From assembly GCA_038363925.1 (NCBI GenBank), contig JAQQWL010000013.1, positions 1,798,001 to 1,862,000 of the forward strand: a stretch of 64,000 nt of DNA, written 5' to 3'. Every line of letters begins with the position of its first letter. The first letter of the stretch is position 1. Under the pieces are notes generated by a model. That model did not search any database. It was not told the DNA's origin and was given only the letters and a program-made list of their open reading frames with translations. The translations under genes and the position numbers were made by a program. Below are positions 1 to 13,434 of this stretch, piece by piece. The stretch comes from Apiospora phragmitis (lineage: Eukaryota; Ascomycota; Sordariomycetes; Amphisphaeriales; Apiosporaceae).

Positions 1-628
1 TCGGCTCCATCGAGACCCAGCTCCGGTCGTCGGAACTGGGCCAGTTCCACTGCGCGACGAGCCACGAAGGCGACGTGGTCGTCAGCTTTGCGCTCGCCAA
101 TCTCCCGCGGGGGACCGACGCGGATGACCAGCCGAAGAAGCTACGGACGAAGTGCTTGGCCTTGAGGAGTGTGTTCGTAAGGGTAGTTGTCGAGGGGGAG
201 AATACCACCACTCGCGAGATGGGTCCGCGACAACACGATACCCACGCCTACACGTTGCGTCTCGTGGATCAAATCGGTCTTGAGGGGGCTCAAACACGGG
301 CGTATTCAGAGTATCTCCGGATACTACGTCGGAATTCTCCCTAGACTCTGATGGCGACTGCTACTTGGTCGTCCTCACAGCCAGCCGAGACTACGAGCAA
401 GGTCTGGGGGACTCTGCGTGGTCAAGTGACGAAGACAGTGGACAGAGCAAGTCTGCTTGGGTCCACGGCACGGGCCTTGTCGTCGTGCAATCAGCACCGA
501 ACAAGGGAGAGGGCAATGAAGACAGCGTGAAGTATCGGAGGATAGGAGTTTGCAATTTTGAAGGATTAAGTTCGGATGATTTTGCCAGGTTGAAGCAATC
601 GCATGTTTCTGATATATGGCTGGTCTGA
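1..628 (+). CDS. 3' end of a probable HET-domain protein (partial, possibly broken)
   Basis: The window opens inside a gene. The first 280 bases read openly in frame 3; from about 290 a second frame (frame 2) continues to the TGA ending at 628. The second part has the usual tail of heterokaryon-incompatibility (HET) proteins: a YLVVLTASRDY strand, then GTGLVVV, then YRRIGVCNFEG, as in the C-terminal beta-rich part of that family. HET proteins trigger cell death when unlike fungal strains fuse. The HET core itself would lie upstream of base 1 and is not visible. The two frames may be joined by an intron or separated by an indel; a stop at 281 in frame 2 means one of these is needed. The family assignment rests on the tail pattern only. 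Confidence 0.45.
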
Positions 629-2326
629 GCCCAGAGGAAGCATGTGTAATCATCGTACTGTAGGTAAATGCAAACAGTCATGTCGACAAGGGTAACCTTA
701 TTTGGCCTGTTCAGATATCTACTGTAGGCAACATCCAACCTGGCTCCCAGACACTTGAACAATGATTATGCTCAACACTCTTGACGCCAATGTTATTCTA
801 GATGACCCTGAATGCACTCATTGGAACTCGGCCTGCATACGAATCCATGGTGACCCAAATCTTTTTTTATAATAGTTGTTTAGCTCAGAATATCGTTTCC
901 CGTTCGTAGACTCATTAGAGACCAGTGATAAATATATCTGATCCTGCTGAAGGTTCGCTACGTGAAAGAGTAGCCAAAGTATAATTATCTATAACCATAT
1001 CTACGTATCCTTCGGGAGGTCGAAGTTTAAGCAATGGGGGTGCCATATCTATTAAGACATTATACACCTACCGTGTAAAAAATCCTCAAACCTAGCAAGT
1101 CCTGTCAGCAGCTGCAGAGCACGAACCTCACGCCACGCCCATTCTAGGTGTGTACTTGGGGATTACTAATGCTTCAGGTTTGCCGGCGCCGACGACCCCT
1201 TCAGCACTAAGAAATATCACAACCTTCGCTGCCGGTGATGTATGCAACGCATCTACAGGTATTGGGGTACCGCATTGGCTGGAGGGTCACCCTTTAACAC
1301 CAAAAAAGCATCGCGACTCTCGTTGTCGGTGTTGGCGTAACGCATCGACCGGTGTTGATCTTAGCCGATGAGCACATGAACACACCAGCAAGGTCGAAGC
1401 ACCGCAAACCTTCAAGTACGCACCTAAAATTAACTGTGGCTTGAAATCAGTGCATTGCCAGCTGTTCGAAACATGGTAGGTTCAATGCCAATCTTTTCGC
1501 TAAGCCGAGCAGTCGCCGGCAAAGTGGAAGTACTCACTGTGCTGAGCTTTGGAAGGGGAAAAACCCCGAGCTGTTCTTGATTCGGGCACGAAGCAATGAT
1601 GAGGTACAGTCCTGCTTCATGCACTCTGACCAGTCTACTTAGGCAAGGAAGGTCTGGCGAAAGCGTGAAGCGAGGTCGTAAGTATGATTGAGGGACATGC
1701 CCTACTAATCGGCTATCCACCCTGGTTGATGAGAAGGAGAAGTTCGTCCCTTGACCTGTCAGTCGTGGCAACGCACCTGAAGCGACTCTAGCCCACGCTG
1801 GGCTACTACGGCGTCATGGGTGCCATCCGGCCGATGCAAGGCGCCGCCGACCTGGACTTACGCTATTGAACCGAGTCTGCCTGCTAGTGCACAATATGGT
1901 GGCTGCCTATGGACTCGGATCTGATGGCTGAGGGTAGATCAGTGTCTTCTAGATAGAGGCAGGTGTATGGGTAAATGCAGGATCATGTGAGTCCTCTCCT
2001 TTTTCTTTGCCTACGTCTGGTTGGCTGTATGCACTGCTCGCAATTGCCCCAGTCTTTCCCGCATGAGCCATGCAAAAGGGGTCTCAACGCCCCGAGCTTG
2101 CAGACCTAATACACACAGCCTCCAGCCGGCTCATTTCTATCCAATTCGATCATCGTGGTTTGACTCTAATGAGGGAATGAGTAGTCATTAAAATTGATCT
2201 TCCTCTTGCGTAAGATAACTGAGGTGTTCGCTGTTACGTATCCATGTCCAACACCTAGACTAAGCTTATATCTACTGCACCGGTAGCAATTTCCATTCCT
2301 TCATGCAGACCAAAGGGCCCTGGCTT
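629..2326. other. intergenic region without a supported gene
   Basis: No open frame here has coding character. The stretch contains the MITE-like repeat listed at 1121-1446; otherwise I see nothing I can support. Confidence 0.5.
1121..1446. repeat. MITE-like repeat copy A (inverted ends)
   Basis: The left end carries CCTCACGCCACGCCCATT followed by TAGGTGTGTACTTG. The right end, read on the opposite strand, carries AGCCACAGTTAATTTTAGG followed by TGCGTACTTGAAGG, a weaker inverted match. The left end also matches both ends of the element at 22964-23369, and both copies hold an internal CCT(T)TAACACCAAAA-type motif. This indicates a dispersed short non-coding inverted-repeat family. The right boundary is approximate. 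Confidence 0.4.
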
Positions 2327-3836
2327 TCAATTTGGAAGAACAAGTAGATCGCTTGTCTTAGCGTCTTCGATCCCGATCGCTGGGTATACATCTCTCATGT
2401 ACCAGTCCGCCACCCGCTGCTCCTTACTGGGAATGGCTGGCTCATCTGTCAAATCTTCCAATAGAGAGTCGATTGACTGGAAAGCTGTTTCAATGCCATG
2501 CTCGCGCCCGATGATTCCTCTGCTGATGGCTTCCATTTGCTTCAGTTCCCATAGCCCTTCCCTTTGGCACGATACCTTCTTGAACAATCCCAGCATCTCC
2601 AGCCGTAGCCGAAGAAAACGACATTTCATAACGGCAAAATGAAGCAAAGGGGCCAGTGCCACCTCAAACTTAAATGCATTGGTAATCGAGGCCCCAAGAG
2701 ACTCTCTGAAATCAGCTTCCTCTCTTGCCAGTGCGAGTATCCGCTCAAACTGGCTTCGGCAAGAATCGTAGACCATTTCGTCGGGGGACAGTCTGGTGTC
2801 GACCCATATGTCGCACACCAGCCATCGCATCTCCAGGAGGCGGTGTAAAGTCAACTCCACGTGGCCAGCAGCAGCAACTTCCGATGACCGTTGCTTTCGG
2901 AATGCCGACAGTCCCGAGTACCACGTATCTAGATCTCGACATAGACTCTGCCATTTGACTAGCAGGGCGGGTGGCGGCATGTACTCCCCGAGGGGGCATT
3001 GACGCCGTGGTTCGAGCTCGCGGATCAGTCTAGCCGTGCGTGCAAGCAGACTGTCCATGGCCTCGAGCGCATCGTGTATGGTTTTGAATCCGTGATAAGG
3101 TAGATTGTCGAGCGGCAAGTCAGGAAAGTCGGCTGGATTGGGCCCGAAGAAGAAGGGGTACACCGACAAATGACGAAAAATGGACGACAGCTCCGTGGGG
3201 ATGCTATTGTTGGAAACCTTCAGGATCTGCATAGCATGACGGCAGTGCCCGATGGCTGCACGGGCATTGTGGCGTAGGAATTCAACGCAAGTGAATAAAA
3301 TGGACAAGTACAAGAGCATATCCGTATCGATGTGCTCTGTGGCGGCATGTCTCAAAGCTTTGTTGTAGTACACAACAGCAGCACGCTGTCGGTCCGGGGT
3401 AGAAGAGCCAGAAAGCTCGTCGCTGGATGATTCGTACAATAGACTGATGGCCAGGGCGGCATAGCGGGCTGGGCCCTCTTGCATAGATAGCTGTAATAGC
3501 GTCGTTGTCCAAGACAGGCTAGTCGCAGGCCTGGAGAATACGGGCGCCGCAATGCGTCGGAAGAGATCCAGACTGCGCGCTTCGGCCGCGTTATTGCCCG
3601 AGGACAGCAGGCGGGACCACGAAATCGACCCCGTCGGCGGTGCCACATAACCGTCGCAGTCTCGGCCACTCTTACGGCATCTCGAGCAAGTAGGCCTAGC
3701 TTCGTCACATTTTATTTTCCGTGCTCTGGAGGACGGGGCTCGAGTCTCAGCATAACAGTCACCTCGGTCATGGGGGTGTTACTGACTTGCATGTTTTGCA
3801 GCCTGTGCGGACCTTCTCGAAGCCTACACGCGACAT
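2327..3836 (-). CDS. Zn2Cys6 fungal transcription factor (482 aa, 1 intron)
   Basis: Exon 1 (3836-3787) starts MSRVGFEKVRTGCKTC. A 61-bp intron (3786-3726, GTCAGT donor, CAG acceptor) cuts the zinc cluster, and exon 2 (3725-2327) resumes KARKIKCDEARPTCSRC RKSGRDC. The joined CX2CX6CX6CX2CX6C binuclear cluster (residues about 12-39) is canonical. The remaining ~440 residues are helical and match the fungal-specific transcription factor domain (for example a LYLSILFTCVEFLR helix). The product should be a nuclear DNA-binding regulator; its targets are unknown. The exon boundaries are my inference from splice consensus and zinc-cluster spacing. The cluster is missed if only the longest uninterrupted frame (from 3646) is read. 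Length and architecture suggest an intact gene, standing just outside the RIP block at 4610. Confidence 0.85.
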
Positions 3837-4609
3837 TGACCTTGATTTTGCAACTGAACAGCGACTTTGTCTATTGGGTCAGTAACTCAAGAGAAGGGAG
3901 CTAGATGGTTACCAAAATGAGGTGATGGCGGTTTCCAGGATCGAACGCATACATGCTTGTTGCGTGGACATGAGATGACGTTGGTTCTCTTTGCTGATAT
4001 CGTATCCATCCCGATAATCCCGGTCCACATGTGGGGCATATCCGAGGGTTCGGCCAGTAACCGTAGGTTGGAATACGCCGTATAAGTACAGTCGCATTGG
4101 AACTGCTAGGGCTGAGTGATGCTGACCAGTGACCAGTGGCCACGTTAAAGGCAGACAGGTAAATATCTGCGAACACTCTAGCCTGATGGCTTTAAGAGTT
4201 TTAATTGTGGTTTTCTAACTTGCAATGGACGTCTTAATAAGCTTTCGTAAAACACAAAAGGATCCATTAGGTTTGGTAAGGGATCAAAAGAGCACACAGT
4301 CAGGGGTAAAGTCCATCAAGACTAGTCGTACTTAAGTAGATTACCCCAATTCTTTTGGGGTCTCATCGGTCAAAGATCACCTTCACTTCGGCTCTTCGTG
4401 GAAACAGGACTTGTATACGTCCGCAAGTCTGCAAACTCAATGCCTTATTAACAAATGATTCCCATATAGACCGCGCGTCTACTCGTGAGTTTCGTGATTA
4501 TCTCAGAGTGCACGTTCGTAATAGAGTCGTCAGGTCTTGCATTCGCCCGCGTTGGGCAAAATGAGCTAGAATTACAGCGAAAATTGTCGGTGCTAATCCT
4601 TGAAATCTA
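3837..4609. other. intergenic; upstream of the Zn2Cys6 gene
   Basis: No supported gene. This is the upstream region of the minus-strand transcription factor and ends at the TA target dinucleotide (4608-4609) of the inverted-repeat element. Confidence 0.5.
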
Positions 4610-4646
4610 GGTAAAATCACCTCGCTAAAGTCTGCGCACGCACCAC
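4610..4646 (+). repeat. left terminal inverted repeat (37 bp)
   Basis: Pairs with 13435-13471 at 32/37 positions; TA lies immediately outside. Confidence 0.7.
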
Positions 4647-5477
4647 CTGTAGCCGATTTCCAGCACTTTTACCACTATTTTTAAATAGTAATAGCGTAGT
4701 TAAATTAGTTGCAAATCGGTTATATTTAGGTTTATTTCAATCGTAATTATATATATTTTAATAGTAACTATATTAGCCTTTTGCGCGCCGTATAGTAGCT
4801 ATGCGACGAGGGATAAAACATAATAACCGGAGTATTATTTCCGGATCTAGTGTAGCCTACGCCCTCTTAATTATCTCTTTTATATACGTTTCGTATACTA
4901 TATTCTTTTTAAGGTATTAAAATTAAGGCTTTATTTTATATATTTTAAGCTTAAAAGCTTTTTATATTTATTTAATAAGGTTTAAATCGAGTAAATAAAT
5001 AGGTTATTAAATCGTTTAAATACTTTTTAATTCGAGAAACTCTTTTACGAGGTTAAATCGATATATACGCGCGTTATTTTATATAAAAGAGTCTTTAAGC
5101 TCGTAAAAAAAAAAAGAAGGGCAGCCTTTAAAACTTTAATATACCGGGTAGAAGTGAAGCCGCCGCTTAGAGAGTCGAGATCTTCCCGGTAAAAGATAAA
5201 GGGGGAGGTCCTAGCTTCTTTATCCCTCTGCTATATTATTGCCTATACTATAAAGCTAATCCGAGGCCTGGAATAAGGTTTAGGGTTAATTAAATCCTTT
5301 TAAAAACGTTTTAAATAGTATCGAAAGATTTAATGGCCTAGTATATACGGTATATTTTAGATCGTGTATTTATTAAAAAAAAAGGTAGAGTATTAATTAT
5401 TTTAAACGCGCCGGCGAGGATTAATAACGATAGAAAGAGAGTTTTTCTTTAACGTTATTATTTGTTAAGAGGATGCG

Positions 5478-6110
5478 TGTAACGAACGCTATCCGGGTTC
5501 TAAAAGAAACCTAGTAAAACGTACTAGGGTTTATATTAGTAATACGAGAGAGTATTTAAACGTGCGATAAAGGTCCGCTTTTATCGATATAATAGGTAAT
5601 AGTTTATAAAAACGAAGATAACTAAGGTGTATAGATTTAAAGGTATTTATAATAAAATTATTAAGATTTTTTACTTTATTAATAAATTAAATTAGTATTT
5701 AAATTAATTATTAAAATAAAAAGTATTTATATAAAATATATAAAAAACGTTTATAATTATATATTTAATCCTTTTTTTTATTAATTCGTTATTATTTAAT
5801 AATTTTATTTAAACGCGCTCGGCGTTACTTAGTAATCTCCCTTAATTACGCTCTACGCTATTTAATAATTCCGCTTAAGCGTTCGTTACGTTTACGTAAC
5901 TTATTAGCGGCCGCCGTCGCTTGTAAGCGTATTTATTTTATCGCCGGGCAAGGTAATATTATCGTTATTCGTTATTAAAGAAGGTCTAGCTTTATATTAG
6001 TATAGCTAGCGGTGCGGTCTGTAGCTGTAGTATTATAGCTTAGTCGAGGTATGATAGTTTCGTGCCGGTAAGTAAGGTTTTTAGCTATATAATTAGGTCG
6101 GGTCGTAATA
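5478..6110 (-). repeat. LTR, copy at the 3' end of the element (633 bp)
   Basis: Direct repeat of 12261-12892. Both copies contain recognisable shared blocks such as AAAGGTCCGCTTTTAT, GGCCGCCGTCGCTT and TAGGTCGGGTCGTAATA. Differences are almost all C/T and G/A, as left by RIP. Confidence 0.88.
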
Positions 6111-8539
6111 CTATCCTTTTTTTTTAATTACTTTATTTTTAAAGCGTAAAACCGTATAAATATCCTAGCCGCTTATTATCGTGGTTTTATAATAAATTCT
6201 TTCTTCTTTATTGCTTTTATTATAATATATATTTATTATAAATAGTTGCGTTGAGAAATCTCGAATTAAGCTTAATTAGTTTTTTTACCGTTCGTTATAC
6301 GGATTTTATTAAAGCTTTTTTTAAATTTAGTTTTAAAGTTATACTTTATAATCGTTATTTCGTAAAAAAAATAGTTTTATATAATAATAAAAGACGTTAA
6401 TAAATATAAAAAATATATTCGTACTAGTTATACGTATAATAATATTAAAGTTTTATTATCTTCTTTACGGCGTGTATAGGACGAGCACGACCGCCTGTCT
6501 TAGAAAGAGTCCGCCGTGGAGGTTTATTTCCTAAAGCTTTAGCGCTAAATTAACGAGGCCGTTACTCGCCTTATTCGTCTCTATAAACAGAAGGAGATAG
6601 CTCATATTTAAGGGGTTAAATTAGTGTAGCGTGGCTTACATTCCTTAAACGAATTAAAAGAATAAGAGCGTCGGGAGTTTAAGGCCGTTATGGCCGTCTA
6701 AGTTTAAAAAGGCTTTAATATTATTAATTAAAACGCGACCGACTTCTCTTTTAAGCCGATCCCTAAGGTTATTATTTAAACGTTTATAGCTTTTTAATAA
6801 TATTCGTTAAGTATTTTTTAAGCTTTTAAATACTATTTTTTAATAGGCACCTTTTCTACTAAACGAAGTATTAAAAGCCTCGTTTTTTTTTTTTCGATAA
6901 TTCTGTTAATTTCGTACTCGTATTAATCTATTTCGACTTTTAGTTATATATTAATTAAGGTTTTTTTAACCGCTGGCTCGAATAATAAAATATAAAATAT
7001 AAGGTATATTTATATTATTTTAAGTAGTAATAATTAGTAATTAGTTTTTAAAACGATTTTTATAATTTTAAATAGTTCGATCTTTTTAAAGTTTAATTTA
7101 TTACTTAATCGTTTTATTTTAATATTTCGTTATAAAAAGTAAACTTTTTTTCTTTTTTAAAAATTAATCCTTTTAATTTTATTTAATCGATATATCTCTT
7201 TATTCGTTATTAAAAAAGGTAAGGTCTTATTATATTATAATTTAAAGTTCTTTTAGTTTTTCGATTTATATAGTCGCGATTAGTACTAGCTCTTTTTTTA
7301 GGGGTTTTTTAGTAATTTCTAAGTTATACTCGTAATTTATTTAAAATAGTAATATGCGTATAGTTTCGTTATTTATATTATTATAAGCGAATTAAGTTAT
7401 AAGTAATAATTATACCTAGTTATTTTATTTATAATTAATATAATAACGTAGGTATTATTTTAATATTTAATTTATTTTTTTCGTTTATTTATCCGTTTAA
7501 AGGTGATAAGCTATAGATAATTTATATTTAATACCAAGTTATACTATAAGTAACTTTTAAAATTTCGTTATAAACAGCTTATTTTAATCGGAAATAATCG
7601 TTTTTAATAATCCGTATTAATTAATAATAATACAGAGGAAAGTATAAGCTAAATCGCTAATATTACTAAACTTTTTATATAGTAAAAAGTAGGTATATTT
7701 CGTAAATTTATTCGTAATTATTAAATTATTATCGTAATTAACCTTAATTAAAAGTTTTTCCGATAGGGGTAGTTTAATTATAAAGTCGAGCGCGATCGCT
7801 TTTTACGCCTTATTTAGTAGTAAAATTAGTTATAGTTCTTTATACGGTTAATATTTTACGGACTTAGTTTTATTATATAAATTATATTTATTAATAACTT
7901 TAATTATAATTAGTTTAAAGTTTTCGTAATTAAATTATTTAATAATTCGCTTTTAAGTTTTAAATATCCCTTAATATCTATATATAAAGTACTCGTAAAG
8001 CTTTTTAATAAAATTTTTATAATACCGCTTAAAGATATAAATCTTATTTTAATAAAAAATAAGGCCGTCGTAGTTTTCGAAGTAGTTTTTAATATAGTTA
8101 ATAAGGTTTAAAATTTAACTAAATTATTAAAACTTAATAACCTAATCGTTATTATATTAAACGTAGCTTATAACGTTTAATTATCGTAATAATACGAGGT
8201 TGCCGTCCCGGTCGTATATTAGAATAGTTCGTATCTCGGGTAGAACTTCTTTTTAATAATCTGGCCGCCGGCTTAATACGTCGGCGCGACCGTTCTCGTT
8301 ACCCTTCCAATAAATAATAGTAAGGTTAAATTTTAAAAAGAATTTAGACTATCGTACTTATTATTTATTTAATTCTTTAATAATAATAAACGTTATAAAG
8401 TTTTTATAATTAATATAAATTTTAATTAATTTTATTATTTTATTAAAATAATGTTTTTATTTTTTATAAGCTTTAATAATAGCTATTAACTTTTTATTAT
8501 AGATTTAATAATTAAGTTTTAATTTATTAAGTTTTTTTA

Positions 8540-9070
8540 AAAAGAATGCGATAGGGTGCGACTTTCCGTTATCGTCCCGTTAATTTAATTATCCTTTGAT
8601 CGCATAATTCGATATATCGGTTTCGATTTTAAAAGGTTTCGAAGGGTCCGCTACGCGGAGTACTAATTCATTAAAAATTTGCTCTTTAATATTATAAAAG
8701 GTTTAGTCTTTTTTCTCTATTTATTAAAATAACTCGTCTTTTTTCGTTAAGTTCGTTAAAAATGTTATTAACTTATTAAATCCGGGAATAAATATTCGGT
8801 AATAATTAACTAATCTTAAAAAAGATCTAATTTTTATAGCGCTTATAGGCGTAAACTATTCTCTAATTATTAAGACTTTAAAAGGCTTTATCCGGATTTC
8901 TCTAAAGGATATTACATATTTTATAAATATAACGGATCGTCGGTAGAATTCGCTTTTTTTTAAATTAATTAATAGGTTAGCGTCTTATAATTTCTAGAGT
9001 ACTAGCTTTACGTATTTTCGGTACTATTTATTATTTTCGGAGTAAATAAAAATATCGTCGAGATATATTA
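8540..9070 (-). pseudogene. Gypsy pol remnants: reverse transcriptase and RNase H
   Basis: On the minus strand, 9065-9054 encodes YLDD and the frame continues IFIYSENNK before a stop, matching the catalytic YLDD(I)xIYS box of Gypsy reverse transcriptases. Farther along, around 8630-8540, a frame reads FKIETD-S-YAI and DDNGKSHPIAFF, matching the start of the linked RNase H domain (TDAS-YAxG, then HPxAFxSKK). Order and spacing (reverse transcriptase, then RNase H about 150 codons later) are those of the Gypsy/Ty3 group. Many in-frame stops, mostly TAA and TAG in TpA-rich context, show that this copy is dead. Confidence 0.75.
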
Positions 9071-12000
9071 TAATAAACTTATTAAAGTATTTCTATAAAA
9101 TATAATTAATTATAAATTAAAAGCTAGCCGGTATATTAATTAAATTAAATAATATAGTTTAATATTTAAAATATCTATATTTAATTCGAAACGTAGTTTT
9201 TTATTCCTTTCCTTTTTTAATTCGGATTAGGTTATATATATTAAGGAGATCGAGTATTATAAAGATTTTAACGTTTAATAATTTATTTTATAAGTCGCCG
9301 ATTAAAAATAAAGGGTATTAGTTTTTAATAATAATTTCGTTAAACTTTTAATAATTAATACATATATACCACTTAGGTTTCCCGTCCTTACTTTTTTTCG
9401 AAACGAAGAAGATAAGGAAGCTTGCTAACGACGTAAATGGTTGTATAACTCTTTTCTTAAAATTTTCCGTAATGTACTCTTTTAGGGCTTATTTATACTC
9501 CTGGTTAAATTTGTATATAGGTATAAATAGGGGTTCTTTCCTATTCTTAAAAGGTATTTCATAATTCCACCGTGTATAAGGCGGTAAGCCTATTTTTAGT
9601 TTTTTATTAAAAAGAGCTTCGAATTATTAATACTTTTTTAATATAATTATTATAATATTCGGCTTAAGTTTTTTAATAATAATATATACTTTAAAAATTT
9701 TAAGTTTATTAAGAAGTCGCTTTTTAAACCGTTATTTATTAATTAAACCTTTTTTAATATATTTTATTAAAGTTAACTTATTTTTTAATTAATTTTAAAA
9801 TTATTTACCCGTAATTAAGGTATCTTTAAAATTATATTATATCTTATAACGTCCGTAATATTATACGTAATTCGTTTATAGCGTTTTTTAATATCGATTA
9901 AAAAGTTCGCGACTTCCTTCTATACTTCTTTATCGTTATAGGTTATAAATCCTTTATTAACGGTTTTAAATCGATATAAGGCGTTTTTCTCTTATTATTC
10001 GAATTTAAAGTAATTAACGATTCGTAATAAAATATAGTTTCTTTACGTTTCGTTATCGAGTAGCGCTTTAATATAAACTCCTTTTATATTTATTACTAAT
10101 ATAATATACTCGTAAATAACTCGATTATCCGTTATTTAACACAAGGACTTATTTTAGTCCGCTTATTATTATCCTTTTATAATAAGCGGCGTTCATTTCT
10201 TAAACGCTGCTCTTATAAATAATTAATATTTTTTTCCGGTTAATCCTCGTATCGTTACTATTATTCCTTTCGTTTTTTATAAGGCGCTTCTTAGTATACC
10301 GGTGGGGGTGTTTCTATACTCCTCTTTATATAAAATATTATCCCTAATACTTAAGACTCGGGTTTTTTAAGTAATTCGAAGGTTTATTAAGTTCGCGATA
10401 ATTTATAAACGTTTTATAAATTTTTTAATAAATTAAAAGGGTTCTTTTATTAAGTATATACTTATATATTTTAAAAGCGTTAAGCGCTTTTTTTAAATAT
10501 TTATAAGCTCGCGATTTTTTTAAGCGTATTTAAAGTATTAATTTTCGAAGTACTCTTTTTAATTTCGTTCTTTTAAATAATATTATCGTAACTATTATAA
10601 ATCTTTTTATATTAATAAGTATACGCGCCGTTCGTTAAGGATTAACGTTCGGATTTTTTTAATAATATAGTTAAGGTATAATTACGTAATAAGTCGTTTA
10701 TTAATCCTTCGAGGAAACTATTTATATTCGAGTTTCTCCGCGAGGTGTTTTATATAGGTATCGTATATATATAAAATTTATAAAAGTGTAAAGTATCTTT
10801 TATATATAAAGGAGATTCGGGTATCGTTTTTTACCCCGTAATTACCGTAAATTCTTTAATTAAACCTAGCCGTAATAAGTATTTAATATAAATGTTTTAA
10901 ATCAAGGTAAAAAATACTAGGGATAGCTAACTATTTATCGGTTTTTAAGTTTTTAAACTTTATAATCTTATTTACTAATTCTTTTATCGGTATACTAATT
11001 AAACGTTTATAGTTTAGTAGTTACGCTGGTTAATTTATAATATCGTCCGTAGAGTCGCTATCGTTATATAAGGGGGGTTACTCCTTCCGTAGTATCGCGA
11101 CGCTCCGGTTATAGTTTCTATCCTTAGGGGTTCTTAAAAACTATTTAATACTTTCCTTATCCGCCAGGTGTAAGGCGTACTTATCGTTATAATAGGCTAT
11201 TTAAAATAGGCTACCGTATTTAGTAATAACGCTATTATTTTTAATAGCTATTATTAAGGTGTTTTCTATTTTAATAGCGTTAACGTGTTATTCGTTTAAT
11301 ACTTGTCGGAAGTTTTTTTTCGGCACTCGATATTCTCGAGCGTAATATCATTATTTTTAATAGTTATAATAAATAACGCGCTACTTTTTATTTAAGTTAT
11401 TATATTTAATAGCGTCGAGATTTATAGGTTTATTATAATAATTATACGTCGTAATGTTTTTAAGCGGTATATTATTATATTAATATTAGAATTCGGCTAT
11501 GTAAAAAGCGGCTAATCTTTTTTATTTAAAGGTTTCGAGTTCCTTCTCCGCCTATCGTTTTTTATCGAGGTTTTAGAAAAGTGACTTAAAAACTTGCTTA
11601 AAACTATCGTAACTTTTAAAAATTTATTATACCTCTATACAATATAACTTAACTTACTAGTCGTTTTTTATAAGTTCGTTTAAATAAAATTCGAACTAAG
11701 CGAATACTTTATTTTTAAAAAACAAAGCAGCGTAAACGATTTATTAAATAACGTTTTAAAACGTCCTTTTATAAAATCGTTAATAAGTTTTAATCTAGAT
11801 AAAAAAGCTTCGAAAATTCCCGCTTATTTTATTAAATAGTATTAAAATATTAATCTTTAAACCCTTTTTAAATATAATAAAGATTTAAATAATATTAATA
11901 ATTATATAAAAAAGACGTACTTCTTCGCATAACTTATTAATATTATAAAGTATTTATTTTAAAATATCCTTAATCCGGAGCTCGTTATACTTTTTTTTAA

Positions 12001-12260
12001 ACCGTACGTAATAATATTAATAATTAGAGTTTTTTTATTCGAACTCTTTAATTCGTTTAACTAACGCTTATCGGGTAGGCTCGTCGTCGCTATCGTTACT
12101 ATTAACCTTTATAACAGGGTCTCGCTAAGAGGTATAAAGGGTAGCGATAAGGATTTTTCCTTATTAGATAATGTTACTAAGGCTAGGCGTAGATATAATT
12201 CTTATAATATTATTATTCGAAAGTTTAAATAATAACTCGTAAAAATAAAAATAATTAAAA

Positions 12261-12892
12261 TATAACGAACACTATTTAAGTTTTAAAAAAACCCTAATAA
12301 AACGTATTAAAGTTTATATTAATAATATAAAAAAGTATTGAAATATATAATAAAGGTCCGCTTTTATTAATATAATAAGTAATAACTCGTAAAAATAAAA
12401 TTAATTAAAGTATATAAATTTAAAAATATTTATAATAAAATCGTTAAAATTATTTATTTTATTAATGAATTAAATTAATATTTAAATTAATTATTAAAAT
12501 AAAATATATTTATATAAAATATATAAAAAACGTTCGTAATTATATATTTAATCCTTTTTTTATTAATTCGTTATTACTTAATAATTTCGCTTAAACGCGC
12601 TTAGCGTTACTTAATAATCTCTTTTAATTACGCTCTACGCTACTTAGTAATCTCGCTTAAGCGTTCGTCGCGTTTATATAATTTATTAACGGCCGCCGTC
12701 GCTTATAAGCGTATTCGTTTTATCGCTAGGCGAAGTAATATTATTATTACTCGTTATTAAAGAAGGTTTAGCTTTATATTAATATAACTAGCGGTATAGT
12801 CTATAACTGTAGTATTGTAGCCTAGTCGGGGTATAGTAATTCCGTGCCGGTAGGTGGGGTTCTTAGCCGCATGGTTAGGTCGGGTCGTAATA
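12261..12892 (-). repeat. LTR, copy at the 5' end of the element (632 bp)
   Basis: Direct repeat of 5478-6110; followed by ATACG, the right copy of the 5-bp target duplication. Confidence 0.88.
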
Positions 12893-13145
12893 ATACGTTT
12901 CGCAGCGCGTTAATAGCTGATCCTTTTTTTACATAGGTTACGGCGTGCGGTATTAACGGAGAAAGAGCGTGGTTTAAACCTTAGTATTATATTTATATTT
13001 AAGTAGAGCTCTTTTTAAGTAATACAAGGTTTCTAGCGTATTAATTAAAATAAATAACGCTCTTACCGAGTCGATAATTTATAAGGGCGACTAGGTCTTA
13101 GCTTTTTTTTAATATTTTTCGTTTAATAAAGCGCTTTACGAGGTT

Positions 13146-13161
13146 ATTAATAATAATAATA

Positions 13162-13200
<39 letters not shown>

Positions 13201-13212
13201 TAATAATAATTA
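13146..13212. repeat. (TAA)n/(ATT)n microsatellite
   Basis: A run of TAA units changes to about a dozen ATT units and then back, giving an imperfect palindrome inside the degraded TIR element. Confidence 0.9.
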
Positions 13213-13434
13213 GCCGACGCGTGCTAAACGCGTCGGTAATGGTGCGCTTTAGTATACCGGCGATAAAGAGCGCGAAAATAGCCGTAATAGCTTTAAAAGA
13301 GTATTCGCTATTTAGCTTACGATCTGCGGTTAAAATATAACCGAGCTCGTTTAAATCTATATTAATTTAATAAAATTATAGTAAAAGTAAGTTAAAAGGA
13401 AGGAAAAGATGATGAAATGAGATTTAAAGTGTTA

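Larger units (their letters stand above)
5478..12892 (-). mobile_element. RIP-degraded Gypsy-type LTR retrotransposon (7415 bp)
   Basis: Two long direct repeats bound the element (5478-6110 and 12261-12892). Their outer ends read TGTAACGAAC / TATAACGAAC and GGTCGTAATA, consistent with TG...CA ends altered by G-to-A change. The flanking pentamers are ATGCG (5473-5477) and ATACG (12893-12897), a 5-bp target duplication with one RIP-type difference. Reverse-transcriptase remnants lie on the minus strand, so transcription ran right to left. A purine-rich tract (on the minus strand, A-run then GGATAG) abuts the left LTR as expected for a polypurine tract. No intact ORF survives. It sits inside the TIR element 4610-13471, so it is the younger insertion. 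Confidence 0.88.

Noticed and set aside
13146..13212. Terminator hairpin
   Set aside because: The palindrome is just an ATT/TAA microsatellite inside a dead transposon, with no gene ending there.
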